A stretch of DNA of 64,000 nt from Variovorax sp. PBS-H4 (GTDB lineage: Bacteria > Pseudomonadota > Gammaproteobacteria > Burkholderiales > Burkholderiaceae_C), in the NCBI RefSeq assembly GCF_901827205.1, contig NZ_LR594675.1, positions 4,340,001 to 4,404,000 of the forward strand, in the 5' to 3' direction. The translations under genes and the position numbers were made by a program. The notes beneath the pieces are model-generated. The model saw only the letters and a list, made by a program, of their open reading frames with translations. It did no database searches and was not told the DNA's origin. Of the stretch, positions 55,882 through 63,985 are shown piece after piece (within the stretch, counting starts at the first letter, position 1; each line of letters begins with the position of its first letter).

Positions 55882-56510
55882 CCACGCCATTCCTCCGCCA
55901 TTCCGGCCGCGCCGTCAGTCTGCCGCTGGACAACATCGACACCGACGTGATCATCCCGATGCAGCAGCTCCTGAGCGTGCCGCGCAGTGAGCTGGGTCGA
56001 TATGCCTTCAACGCGCTGCGCTACGACGCCCAAGGGGCGGAGCGCGGAGGTTTCCCGTTGAACGACGCGAAGGGACGCGGAGCAAGCGTGATCGTGGGAG
56101 GGCGCAACTTCGGTTGCGGCAGCTCACGCGAAGGCGCTGTCTACGCGCTCGCAGGGTTGGGCATTCGCGCGATCGTCGCGAGTTCGTACGGTGATATCTT
56201 TTTCAGCAATTGCGTGAAGAACGGCCTGCTGCCTGTCCTTCTTGCTCCCGCCGAACTGGATCGCATGCACGCAGCAATCGCGGCCTCGCCGGACCCCGTC
56301 GATGCAGCGATCGACCTCGAGGCACAAAAGGTGGCTCTCAGCACGGGCGCGTCGTTCTCGATCGACATCGATCACGCGCATAAGCAAAGGCTGATCGACG
56401 GAACCGATGAAGTGGCGCTCACCCTGATGGCCGAGCACGACATTCGCTGCTTCGAGCATGCGGATGAAATTGCTCGCCCGTGGGCCCGGCCAGGAAATCA
56501 TGATGAGTGA
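55878..56510 (+). CDS. LeuD-type hydratase small subunit
   Basis: The product has 210 residues with NIDTDVIIPMQQLLS and NFGCGSSREGAVYAL, the swivel-domain signature. The standard LeuD run is SSREHAPWAL, so His and Pro-Trp are replaced, in line with a changed substrate. It forms a heterodimer with the large subunit, whose stop it overlaps by four bases (ATGA). Confidence 0.88.
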   Translation: MTTPFLRHSGRAVSLPLDNIDTDVIIPMQQLLSVPRSELGRYAFNALRYDAQGAERGGFPLNDAKGRGASVIVGGRNFGCGSSREGAVYALAGLGIRAIVASSYGDIFFSNCVKNGLLPVLLAPAELDRMHAAIAASPDPVDAAIDLEAQKVALSTGASFSIDIDHAHKQRLIDGTDEVALTLMAEHDIRCFEHADEIARPWARPGNHDE

Positions 56511-57669
56511 GCCATTGCAGGATTCCGCAACATCAGTTCGGCTCGTTGCAGTGGGCGATGTCTTTCTCAATCGCAAGAACCCCTCTGAATCTTTTGCTCA
56601 TGTGGGTGAGATTCTCGAGGCGGGCGACATCACCTTCGGCAATTCTGAAGGTACCTACGCCGTCAACCAAACGGCGGACCCAGACATGATGGCCGCGATC
56701 ATTGCCTCGCCCGACAACATCGCCGCCTTGGCCCGAGCCGGATTCGATGTCATGTCTGTGGCCAACAACCACATCAACGACTGGGGACGCGCGGGTATGC
56801 ATTCAACGGTCGATCGCTTGCAACGCGAGGGTATCCGGACCGTCGGCTTCGGCAAAAACATCGACGACGCGTTCGCCCCCATTTGCGTCGCTGCCAATGG
56901 TTGCCGAGTCGCCTTTGTCGCGGCGTCGATGATCGGTTCCTGGAACGCCGCGGCAACAGCGGATCGCGACGGCGTCGCCATGCTCGAGGTCTCGACGCAA
57001 TATCACGATCTTCACAAGCAGCCTGGAAGCCCGCCTCATGTCCGGTCGCAGCTCACGGAGTCTGCCGCCGCTCGCGTCGCAAGAAGCTTCGAAGAGGCGA
57101 AGCGCAGTGCCGACTTCGTCATCGCCAGCTTTCACTGGGGCGTCCATTGCTTTCCCGCCAGCCTGGCCGAATATGAGCGTTCACTCGCCAGACTTGCCAT
57201 CGACCACGGTGCCGACGTCGTTTTGGGCCACCATCAGCACATCCTGAAGGGCGTGGACTTCTACAAGGGCAAACCCATACTGCACGGGCTGGGAAACTTC
57301 GCGTTCGACTTGGTCGACATCGAGAAGATCGCGTCGCCCGCGGCAGTGCGCGAAACCATCGAGATCTACGGGGAGTACGGCATCTTCTCGCGGGAGGGTT
57401 ACCCGACGGTGCCGTTCCACGAGGAATCGCGGATGACGGTCGTGGCCCATATCAACTTGGCGCAAGGGACAGACCCCGTCGTGGAACTCACGCCCTGCAT
57501 GATCAATACGAATGGGCAACCCGGGCCGATCCCGGCATCTGACAGCTCATCGTTTTCAAGCTTCATGGCGTATTTGAAAAAGATCCACTGGCTGGCGGAT
57601 CTCGACACGGAGATCGGGCAGCGGGGCGATCGGATATTCGTGCGGGCAAAGCTGCGTGGTCAAGCGTAG
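56503..57669 (+). CDS. CapA-like metallophosphatase
   Basis: The product has about 388 residues of the CapA (poly-gamma-glutamate capsule protein) family, a calcineurin-like fold: VRLVAVGDVFLNR, GNSEGTYAVN, ANNHINDWGRAGM, SFHWGVH, and GHHQHILKGVDFYKGKPILHGLGNFAFD. Metal ligands (Asp, Asn, His) are present. There is no signal peptide, unlike exported CapA forms, so it works in the cytoplasm. It overlaps leuD by 8 bases and is therefore cotranslated. I do not know its role; removal of a phosphate from a pathway intermediate would fit. Confidence 0.78.
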   Translation: MSEPLQDSATSVRLVAVGDVFLNRKNPSESFAHVGEILEAGDITFGNSEGTYAVNQTADPDMMAAIIASPDNIAALARAGFDVMSVANNHINDWGRAGMHSTVDRLQREGIRTVGFGKNIDDAFAPICVAANGCRVAFVAASMIGSWNAAATADRDGVAMLEVSTQYHDLHKQPGSPPHVRSQLTESAAARVARSFEEAKRSADFVIASFHWGVHCFPASLAEYERSLARLAIDHGADVVLGHHQHILKGVDFYKGKPILHGLGNFAFDLVDIEKIASPAAVRETIEIYGEYGIFSREGYPTVPFHEESRMTVVAHINLAQGTDPVVELTPCMINTNGQPGPIPASDSSSFSSFMAYLKKIHWLADLDTEIGQRGDRIFVRAKLRGQA

Positions 57670-57765
57670 TCCTTGTCATGCTCCGCACGGCTGGGTTGCG
57701 AGCGCGGATCGACGTCAGCGGCGCGGCCGCCTGGTGCGACCGCCCGCTTGCACGGAGACGCTCCG

Positions 57766-58446
57766 TTAGACGTGCTCGCGCAGGAACGCCAGCGTGCGCT
57801 CCAGCGCGAGTTCGTGGCTCACCGGGTGGAAGCTGGCGCGTTCGTCGCACGAGAACCCATGGCCCGCGCCAGGATAGACGTGGATCTCGACCGGCGCGCC
57901 GGGCGAGTTCGCCTGGACTTCCCTCACCTTGTCGACACCGGCGAGCGCGATGCCCGGGTCCTCCGCGCCGAAGTGCATCAGCACCGGGCAGCGGGGCTTC
58001 TCCTCCGCGTGGTTGGGGATCTGCGCGCCGTAGTACGCGACCGCCGCGGAAACCCCGTCGAGACGGGTGGCAGCCATCCAGGCGAGCGAACCGCCAAGGC
58101 AGTAGCCGACCACGCCGACCTTGCCGGCATCGGCGACGGCATTGATCGCCGCCTGCGTATCCATCTGCATGAGCGGCCACTGCATCTTGCCGAGCAGAGC
58201 CCGGCCTTCGGTGCGGTCGCTCTCGGCGTATCCGAGTTCGACGCCGCGCTGCACGCGATCGAACAGCGCAGGGGAGATGACCCGCCAGCCTTGCGCGGAG
58301 AAGCGGTCGCACACGCTGCGGATGTGGTGGTTCACGCCGAAGATCTCCTGGATCACGACGAGCGCGCCGCGCGGCTTGCCTGCCGGTGCCGAGACATAGG
58401 CCGAGAGTTCGTGGCCGTCGGCGGCTTTCAAAGTTTGTATGGACAT
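57766..58446 (-). CDS. Dienelactone hydrolase family protein
   Basis: The product has 226 residues. The triad is C116 (in VGYCLGG), D163 (AEDPG) and H196 (GAGHGF), and E34 (QEIFG) is present as in dienelactone hydrolase, which controls the Cys. It opens lactones or esters in the cytoplasm. It is the last gene of the short minus-strand run, 24 bases after the Bug gene. Convergent to capA with a 96-base gap. Confidence 0.88.
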   Translation of the reverse strand: MSIQTLKAADGHELSAYVSAPAGKPRGALVVIQEIFGVNHHIRSVCDRFSAQGWRVISPALFDRVQRGVELGYAESDRTEGRALLGKMQWPLMQMDTQAAINAVADAGKVGVVGYCLGGSLAWMAATRLDGVSAAVAYYGAQIPNHAEEKPRCPVLMHFGAEDPGIALAGVDKVREVQANSPGAPVEIHVYPGAGHGFSCDERASFHPVSHELALERTLAFLREHV

Positions 58447-58470
58447 GCGTGGCCTTCCTTGGTTGGGTGG

Positions 58471-59451
58471 TTAATCGAGCTTCACGCCGCCGATGTCGCG
58501 GACGATCTTCGTCCACGTCGCGGCGTTTTCAGACAGGAACTTCGACGTCGGCCCAGTGGGCATCGGATTCGGCTCCTGGTCCATGTCGCCCAGCTTCGTG
58601 ACGACGTCCGTCGTCTGGACGCTCTCCACGATGGCGTCGCTGAGCTTCTGCAACAAGGGCTTGGGGACGGCGGCCGGCGCGAAGACGCCGAACCACGTGA
58701 CGAAGTCGTTCATCGCAGGCATGCCCAACTCGGCAAAGGTGGGCACGTCGGGAAGCGAGCGGCTCCTTCGGGTGCCGCCAGCGGCAAGCGCCTTCACGCG
58801 GCCGGCCTTGATCATTCCCTTGGCCGACCCCGGGTCGGTGAACATGGCCGTGACCTGGCCTGATGCGAGGCCCTGCATGGCCGGCGCGGATCCCTTGTAG
58901 GCGATGTGTTCCATCGACAGCGTGACGAGCTTGTTGAAATAGGCGCCGGCCAGGTGCGACTCCGAGCCCGCGCCGAACGAGGCGTAGCTGAGCGGCTGCG
59001 CGGACTGCTTCGCCCAGGCCACGAACTCCTGCAGGTTGTTCGCGGGAACGGACGAGTTGACGAGAAGCACCATGGGCGCCTGCGACACCCGCGCCACCGC
59101 AGCGAAATCGCGGCGCGGATCGTACGCCATCTTCGAGTACAGCAAGGGGCTCAGCACGATCGGCGACCCGTTCGTCAGAAGGATGGTGTAGCCGTCGCCC
59201 GGGGCCTTGGCGACGACATCGGTCCCCAGCATGCCGGCCGCACCGGGGCGGTTGTCGACGACGACAGGTTGGCCGAGGGTCTGCGACAGCTTCAGTGCGA
59301 CGATCCGCGCCGCTGTGTCCGTGCCGCCGCCGGGCGCATAAGGCACGACCATTCGGACGGGACGATTGGGATAGTCGGCGCGTTGCGCCTGGGCACCGGT
59401 GACGACGAGGGCCGCGCAAAACGCTGCGGCGAGAAATGGAATGCTGCGCAT
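58471..59451 (-). CDS. Bug/TctC-family solute-binding protein, minus-strand operon
   Basis: The product has 326 residues with a signal peptide ending AQA (residue ~22). Bug motifs: VRMVVPYAPGGGTDTAARIV and VVVDNRPGAAGMLGTDVVAKAPGDGYT. AAAGGAG upstream fixes ATG 59451 although the frame is open to 59715. It is the fifth Bug protein in the window and the second in this region with the PYAPGGGTDT form. Confidence 0.88.
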   Translation of the reverse strand: MRSIPFLAAAFCAALVVTGAQAQRADYPNRPVRMVVPYAPGGGTDTAARIVALKLSQTLGQPVVVDNRPGAAGMLGTDVVAKAPGDGYTILLTNGSPIVLSPLLYSKMAYDPRRDFAAVARVSQAPMVLLVNSSVPANNLQEFVAWAKQSAQPLSYASFGAGSESHLAGAYFNKLVTLSMEHIAYKGSAPAMQGLASGQVTAMFTDPGSAKGMIKAGRVKALAAGGTRRSRSLPDVPTFAELGMPAMNDFVTWFGVFAPAAVPKPLLQKLSDAIVESVQTTDVVTKLGDMDQEPNPMPTGPTSKFLSENAATWTKIVRDIGGVKLD

Positions 59452-59507
59452 GTCGATGTCTCCTTTTTTGTATGGTTCGCGAGCGCCGGGGCGGCGCCCA
59501 CGCGGGA

Positions 59508-60473
59508 TCAGAGTCGGGCGCCCAAATGCACCCACTCCAGGCTGCGGATGTCGCCAAATTCGCGGTCCAGCTTGGTCCAGGTCGAACCGCCATCGAGCGA
59601 CCGCATCACCTGGCCGTACGCCGTGCACGCGAACAGGATCTGCGGGTCGCCGGGATGCGGCGCGACCTTCCACACGGTGCTGTTCGCACGCACGGGCAAC
59701 TCCACCTCGCTCCACGAGTCGCCGTGGTCAGTGCTTCGGAACAGGCGCCCCCAGCTGCCCGGTGGACCATCCCCGTTGGTCGCGAACAACAGCCCGGGCA
59801 CGCCAGCAACCGCGTTGATCGACCGCGTGTACGCCACCGGCGAAGCGATCGGCACAGAGCACCATGTCTCGCCCTCGTCGTCGCTGCAGTGCAAGCCTTC
59901 GTCCGTTGCCACCATCACGCGCTTGCGCCCCGGTACCAGCGTGATGCCATGGATGTCGTGCGACTTCAGCCCGTTGACCAGCCGCTGCCAGGTGTCGCCG
60001 CCATCGCGCGAGTGCCACACGCCGTCGATCTCGACGCTGGCCCAAACGGCCAAGGGGTCGTCGGGATCGAAAATGATCCGCGTCACGCGCGGGTAGTTCA
60101 CGTACCGGCAGCGCTGGGCCATCCGCGCCGGCAGCCACTCCCAACTGCGGCCGCCGTCCTTCGACCGGAAGAGGCTGGCAGGCTTGCGGGTGCCAGCAAT
60201 CAGCAGGTCGGGATCGTGCGGCGAATGCGCCACCGCCCAAACGGGGGTGTCGCTGAAGTCGCTGTGAAGCGCCTCCCAGCCGAGCTCGTGGCCGCGCCAG
60301 CGGTAAACGCCCTCGTCGGTTCCGGCGAGAAACTCGTCAGGGCGCCGCGGGTGCGAACTGATCGCCCAGATCGGCATCTGGGGATACAAGCCCCTCGTGA
60401 GCCTCGTCCAGGTCTCACCCAAGTCGGTACTGCTCCAGGCCAGCGTAGCCGCCGTGCCCACCACGATGTGCAT
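59508..60473 (-). CDS. BNR/Asp-box beta-propeller protein, cytoplasmic
   Basis: The product has 321 residues with several Asp-box repeats: SSTDLGETWTRL, RSKDGGRSWEWL, HSRDGGDTWQRL, CSDDEGETWCSV, RSTDHGDSWSEV and RSLDGGSTWTKL. Six such repeats suit a six- or seven-bladed propeller. There is no signal peptide, so it stays in the cytoplasm, which is unusual for this repeat type (many are secreted sialidases). No catalytic sialidase residues are seen. It lies between the AraC and Bug genes on one strand and may be a binding or scaffold protein for the pathway. Confidence 0.8.
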   Translation of the reverse strand: MHIVVGTAATLAWSSTDLGETWTRLTRGLYPQMPIWAISSHPRRPDEFLAGTDEGVYRWRGHELGWEALHSDFSDTPVWAVAHSPHDPDLLIAGTRKPASLFRSKDGGRSWEWLPARMAQRCRYVNYPRVTRIIFDPDDPLAVWASVEIDGVWHSRDGGDTWQRLVNGLKSHDIHGITLVPGRKRVMVATDEGLHCSDDEGETWCSVPIASPVAYTRSINAVAGVPGLLFATNGDGPPGSWGRLFRSTDHGDSWSEVELPVRANSTVWKVAPHPGDPQILFACTAYGQVMRSLDGGSTWTKLDREFGDIRSLEWVHLGARL

Positions 60474-60561
60474 GTCGTCTCCATCCGGCGATCACGATCC
60501 GCCGCATGGAAGAAATGTAGAAGTGGGAGCCACGAGGACGCTAACCCCGATCGTGCACGAC

Positions 60562-61491
60562 TTACCCGTTCGTCCCGAAATGCAGCCTCACGCTGCGGCG
60601 GCGGAAGGAGGCAGGCGTTTCTCCGGTGTGCATTGCGAAGAAGCGGGAGAAATGACCGGGCGAGCTGAACCCGAGTTCGTCGCTGATGTCCGCAATGGGC
60701 TCGGCGCCGCCGATCAGGCGCTCCACGGCCCACTGCATCCTCGCCGCGTTTAAGAACAGCCGCGGTGGCACGCCGAAACAGTCCTTGAAGCGCCGATAGA
60801 ACTGCGTGCGGGAGATGCCCACCTCGGCAGCGATCTCGTCGACGCTCAAGCGGCCGCTGTTCGCGCGCGCGAGCTGGGCCGCACGGTTGATGCGTCTGTC
60901 CCAGGCGTACGGCTGCGCGCGCGCCTGAGGGCGCGCCGCGGCAGGAACCAGCCGGCCCAGGCAGTCGATCAACGACATGATGAGCGGATGCGAGGCACTG
61001 GCTGCCTCGGGCTCGAGGCCGGCGAAGGCGGTCCGGATGCTGCACAGGAGATCGAAGACCTCATCTTCGATACGCACCGGACCGTGAAGGCCCGCCAGCG
61101 CCCTTGCCGGTGATTCGTTGCGCGACAACCAAGCCGGGCTCAGCGCGAGCATCAGCACGAAGGCCGGCGCCGACGAATCGACATGACGCGCGTGGATCGT
61201 CCAGGAAGGGATGACCAGGGCTTCCCTCGCCCTCACATGCTCGCGCCGGCCGTCGAGCTGATACCTGAGGGGTGCACCGCCCAGGTTGAACGAAATCTGG
61301 ACCTCGCCGTGTGCATGTGCGCCGACGCTGCGTCTGGCCCAGCCCCCCATGATCCGGCCGAACTCTCCCGCCGCGAGGAGGACGGGAGGCATTGCTGCGG
61401 CGTCTCCCGATTGCAGGATGTCAGCCACGCCGCGCAGCATAGAAATTGGCTTGCGCCAGTCCAGCGGCAATTCCGCAACGCGATTCCGCAC
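60562..61491 (-). CDS. AraC-family regulator
   Basis: The product has 309 residues: a cupin-like N-terminal sensor (HAHGEVQISFNLGGAPLRYQ) and the C-terminal double helix-turn-helix (VDEIAAEVGISRTQFYRRFKDCFG and ISDELGFSSPGHFSRFFAMHTG). It begins the run with the propeller, Bug and dienelactone hydrolase genes and is likely to activate it. An internal ATG at 61440 is an alternative start. Confidence 0.85.
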   Translation of the reverse strand: MRNRVAELPLDWRKPISMLRGVADILQSGDAAAMPPVLLAAGEFGRIMGGWARRSVGAHAHGEVQISFNLGGAPLRYQLDGRREHVRAREALVIPSWTIHARHVDSSAPAFVLMLALSPAWLSRNESPARALAGLHGPVRIEDEVFDLLCSIRTAFAGLEPEAASASHPLIMSLIDCLGRLVPAAARPQARAQPYAWDRRINRAAQLARANSGRLSVDEIAAEVGISRTQFYRRFKDCFGVPPRLFLNAARMQWAVERLIGGAEPIADISDELGFSSPGHFSRFFAMHTGETPASFRRRSVRLHFGTNG

Positions 61492-62024
61492 CGGCGACGA
61501 GCAGCAGGTAACCGCTACTCATCCCGCCAATTCTGTTCAACATAGCCACAAGCTTATCTCAGTATGTCAATAAGGTATACCAAATCACCATATCAGGAGC
61601 GCCCCTGAGTTGTTCGTGCCGAACATAGAGCCCCCTGAGATTCGCAGGGGGCGTCAGCCGGCTCAATCGGCCCACGCGGCGCGATGCCGACGAGCACTGA
61701 CGAACGCGATCAACGAGTTGCGGAGCGCGGATTGCGGGTCCATGCAGACGAAACGGCCAGCGAGAGTGCCGAGACAAGAAAAGAGAAGAAGGCGCAAACG
61801 CCGCATAAGGCGCGATGTCGGAAATCGTGGGCACGCGCGCTCCACCTGCACGCACGAGAAGAAAAGCCTCCTGCAAGCGCAGACTGCGCCGCGCCGAGGA
61901 TCATGGCCCATTGAGCGCCATGCACCTTCCAACGGCGGACACCCGTGGGAAGCTGGAAAACTCCGGCGAGCATCGCCCATGCACCTTACGCGCCGAGTCC
62001 GGTACTGAAGCAAGGGACCCTCTG
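61492..62024. other. Gene-poor region with hairpin and AT-rich patch
   Basis: About 530 bases without a supported gene. They contain an AT-rich patch (61550-61600) with the palindrome GGTATACC at 61574-61581, probably promoter or operator DNA for the AraC gene. A strong hairpin, GCCCCCTG (61630-61637) pairing with CAGGGGGC (61645-61652), has no T-run on either side. I see no coding sequence. Confidence 0.45.
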
Positions 62025-62301
62025 ATGATTTCCATGTACGTGACCTACGCCGGCAACGCCGACACGCCGTTCGACCGCGAGCACTGGATCGATGTTTCTG
62101 CGGCAAACGCAGCCAAGATCGCCTGCAACATGATGATCGCCATAACCATCGAGGCAATGGCTGAAGCCGTGGTGCTGACGGAGGTCAATGGCGTGCCGCG
62201 CGAGAGCTTCTTCGAGTTAATCCTCGGCACCGTGTTCGACAGCCGCCTCTACCGGACCTACTCGTCAAATATCTCGGCGGGCGCCTATGAACCTGGCTTC
62301 T
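62025..62301 (+). pseudogene. Fused remnant: EthD start joined to hydroxyisobutyrate dehydrogenase-like middle
   Basis: From ATG 62025 the first ~24 residues (MISMYVTYAGNADTPFDREHW) look like the start of EthD-family proteins. From about 62097 the residues change to SAANAAKIACNMMIAITIEAMAEAVVL and ILGTV...RTYSSNISAGAYEPGF, a piece of the C-terminal domain of 6-phosphogluconate/3-hydroxyisobutyrate dehydrogenases. After 62301 the sequence matches neither. The reading frame stays open to 62585, but it joins two unrelated fragments, so I call it a deletion scar, not a gene. Confidence 0.55.
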
Positions 62302-62419
62302 GGACCTCGGCCAGCATGGGGCACCTCCGACCGGGGAACGTCGGTCGCCGAGGCCTGGGAACAAACCCCCGGCCTTCGACGCCGACCCCCGTTTGGGCTC
62401 TCCGGTTTGAGGCCGCCAG

Positions 62420-62701
62420 TCAACGACCCACCCTGATGGCCCCGGAGGCTAAACGCCTGATTCCCAATGAAAAAGGGCGTCCGGTGGATGAAAACGGACG
62501 CCCTTGGACGTTTTGTTGGTCGTGTGAAACCGATCCAAAGATGCCCCGCACGGGGCATGAATGCTGGGTTGGGTCAATTCGATAACACTCCCGTACCCCC
62601 TTTTGTACCCCCTCTTCAAGGCGCGCCTTCTTATGTTGCATTTGCACATCATTGGTCGCCACGCCTGTTCGAGAACCGTCATAGGTTGCGTTTGGTGTCA
62701 T
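62420..62701 (-). CDS. Small ORF with strong ribosome site, doubtful
   Basis: The product has 93 residues, starts MTPNATYDGSRTGV and is preceded by AAAGGAG 9 bases upstream of ATG 62701. The first 30 or so residues could be a real N-terminus. The later part reads through a terminator-like hairpin (62473-62505) and is rich in Arg and Gly, so it may be a truncated gene. No family is recognised. Confidence 0.3.
   Translation of the reverse strand: MTPNATYDGSRTGVATNDVQMQHKKARLEEGVQKGVRECYRIDPTQHSCPVRGIFGSVSHDQQNVQGRPFSSTGRPFSLGIRRLASGAIRVGR
62473..62505 (-). terminator. Perfect 11-bp hairpin with T-run, minus strand
   Basis: AAGGGCGTCCG (62473-62483) pairs perfectly with CGGACGCCCTT (62495-62505) around an 11-base loop. 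On the minus strand it ends in five T, as a Rho-independent terminator would. It lies within the doubtful small ORF. Confidence 0.6.
62593..62612. repeat. Short direct repeat GTACCCCC
   Basis: Two copies of GTACCCCC (62593-62600 and 62605-62612) are split by TTTT. Such a doublet could be a recombination core or slippage product. No integrase is near. Confidence 0.4.
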
Positions 62702-63466
62702 CGCGGTTTCTCCTTTGTTGATCGTAGCGATCGGGCACGCAAGCCTGAGGAAACGAGACGTGGCTTCTGGGTCGCCCGGAGTTGCACACACCCGGATGCG
62801 GACGCGGAAACGAGAACGACGCAGCATGCGCCTGCCCACCGAGAACTGTCGGCCCTGAGGCACAGTCCACGGCGAGCAACCGGTCAATGAAGGTTCAGAG
62901 ATCGCGCCGCCACAGCACTCCTGCTCTACCGATACCGGTAGCGGCGTAACCAAAGCCTCAGCATTCACCCAAATGGAATGCTCTGCGCGGCAATCAGGCC
63001 GTAGATCGAAACGCCGCGCCCCCTTTGCGATGGCCCAGCCCTGCTCCCTGATGAGGTCGATAATCTTCAGACCGCAAGCGCCTGAACGGTGCTCTTGCTC
63101 TGACCTTGTAGCCGTCGCGGTGCTGGTTCTCAGACTATGGAATTCCTGCCGACGCTGTCAGGCCGCAACCGGCGGCTTCTAGCCAAGGAGAACAAGATGA
63201 CTGATTCCGACCACACCATCGAGACACTGAAGGGCGAGCGTTGCCGAGCTGCGGGTGATCTTCAACAACGAGCGAGGCGTCTGTCGACGCGGCGTTGCCG
63301 CGACAGGAACGCCGAAGCGTGATCCGCACCTACCTGCATATCCGCTGTGTACTGATGCTGAAGCGCTGAAGGCGAGCGCGCACGGGACACATGCCCTCAC
63401 CGGCACGAGTCTTTGGCTCGGGGCGGCAGACAAGCATCGGCCGGGCTTTCAGCGTGGAGCGAAGCG
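62702..63466. other. Gene-poor stretch
   Basis: About 765 bases in which I support no intact gene. It contains one well-placed ribosome site near 63185 with a broken small frame (listed separately). Codon pattern is not that of the strong genes around it. It looks like decayed DNA between two regions. Confidence 0.45.
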
Positions 63467-63470
63467 TTAG
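63197..63470 (+). pseudogene. Possible frameshifted small gene
   Basis: ATG 63197 has AAGGAG at 63185-63190. It reads MTDSDHTIETLKGE, then leaves a coiled-coil-like pattern near 63237. In the next frame the text continues as VAELRVIFNNERGVCRR. Removing a single base near 63237 would join the two into a plausible helix-forming protein. The downstream frame runs to a stop at 63470. The gene is probably broken; no family recognised. Confidence 0.25.
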
Positions 63471-63985
63471 AAGAGACCTCCGAGTCCGATTCGTGTCAAA
63501 GACTTCCTAATGTCATTGTTGGGGCCCATTCCGTTGCGCAGGTCGTTGTTAACTGTCCTCACCGCCCGGTTGAATTCGTTGTTCGGCCCCGGGCCCCTTT
63601 GAATGTCATTAACGGCTTTATTCCACGTCTGAAGAGCGAAGCCGTTCGGGCCTGCAATCCTGTTAAGGTCGAGGCCAAGCGCGCGAAGCCCCTTTGTGAT
63701 CTCGTTGTTGTCGCCGAAGCATCCATTTCCGCCGACACCAATGGTGAAGCACTTGTCGAGTTCCATGGCGGTAAGTCTGCCGCCGGTACAGGCGGCGAAG
63801 GCGTAAGGTTGTCCGCCGCTGGACATCGCACATTCCGCGGCGACGGTCAGTTCGGGATTCAGCTTTAGCGCGGAGCCGGCAGCACAACCAGCGATCCCCC
63901 ACATTGACGCATTGCCCTGCTGTGCTTGCTTGGTCATACACGCGACGGCACGAGCCGTCTGCGGATCGAAGTTTTGGTTGGCCAT
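63467..63985 (-). CDS. Cysteine-containing hypothetical protein, 5' end uncertain
   Basis: The product has at least 172 residues with two related Cys motifs: ACMTKQAQQGNASMWGIAGCAAGS near the start and AAECAMSSGGQPYAFAACTGGRLT in the middle, then KCFTIGVGGNGCFGDNNEITKGL. It is rich in Gly, Ala and Asn. I recall similar uncharacterised proteins in soil bacteria. There is no clear signal peptide after the ATG at 63985, and the frame is open to the window edge, so a longer N-terminus is possible. Confidence 0.55.
   Translation of the reverse strand: MANQNFDPQTARAVACMTKQAQQGNASMWGIAGCAAGSALKLNPELTVAAECAMSSGGQPYAFAACTGGRLTAMELDKCFTIGVGGNGCFGDNNEITKGLRALGLDLNRIAGPNGFALQTWNKAVNDIQRGPGPNNEFNRAVRTVNNDLRNGMGPNNDIRKSLTRIGLGGLF

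Noticed and set aside
54496..56510. Reading the LeuC/LeuD pair as leucine biosynthesis
   Set aside because: No leuA or leuB is near, specificity residues are changed and the operon is catabolic in content.
61574..61581. GGTATACC as a GntR/FadR-type operator
   Set aside because: Only 8 bases are symmetric and the adjacent regulator is AraC-type; too short to claim.
61815..62585. A single 256-codon gene
   Set aside because: The first 70 codons and the last 95 have no coding character, and the middle joins two unrelated families; treated as a scar.
62473..62612. Prophage or integrative-element attachment site
   Set aside because: Hairpin and GTACCCCC doublet are suggestive, but there is no integrase, tRNA or second copy in the window.
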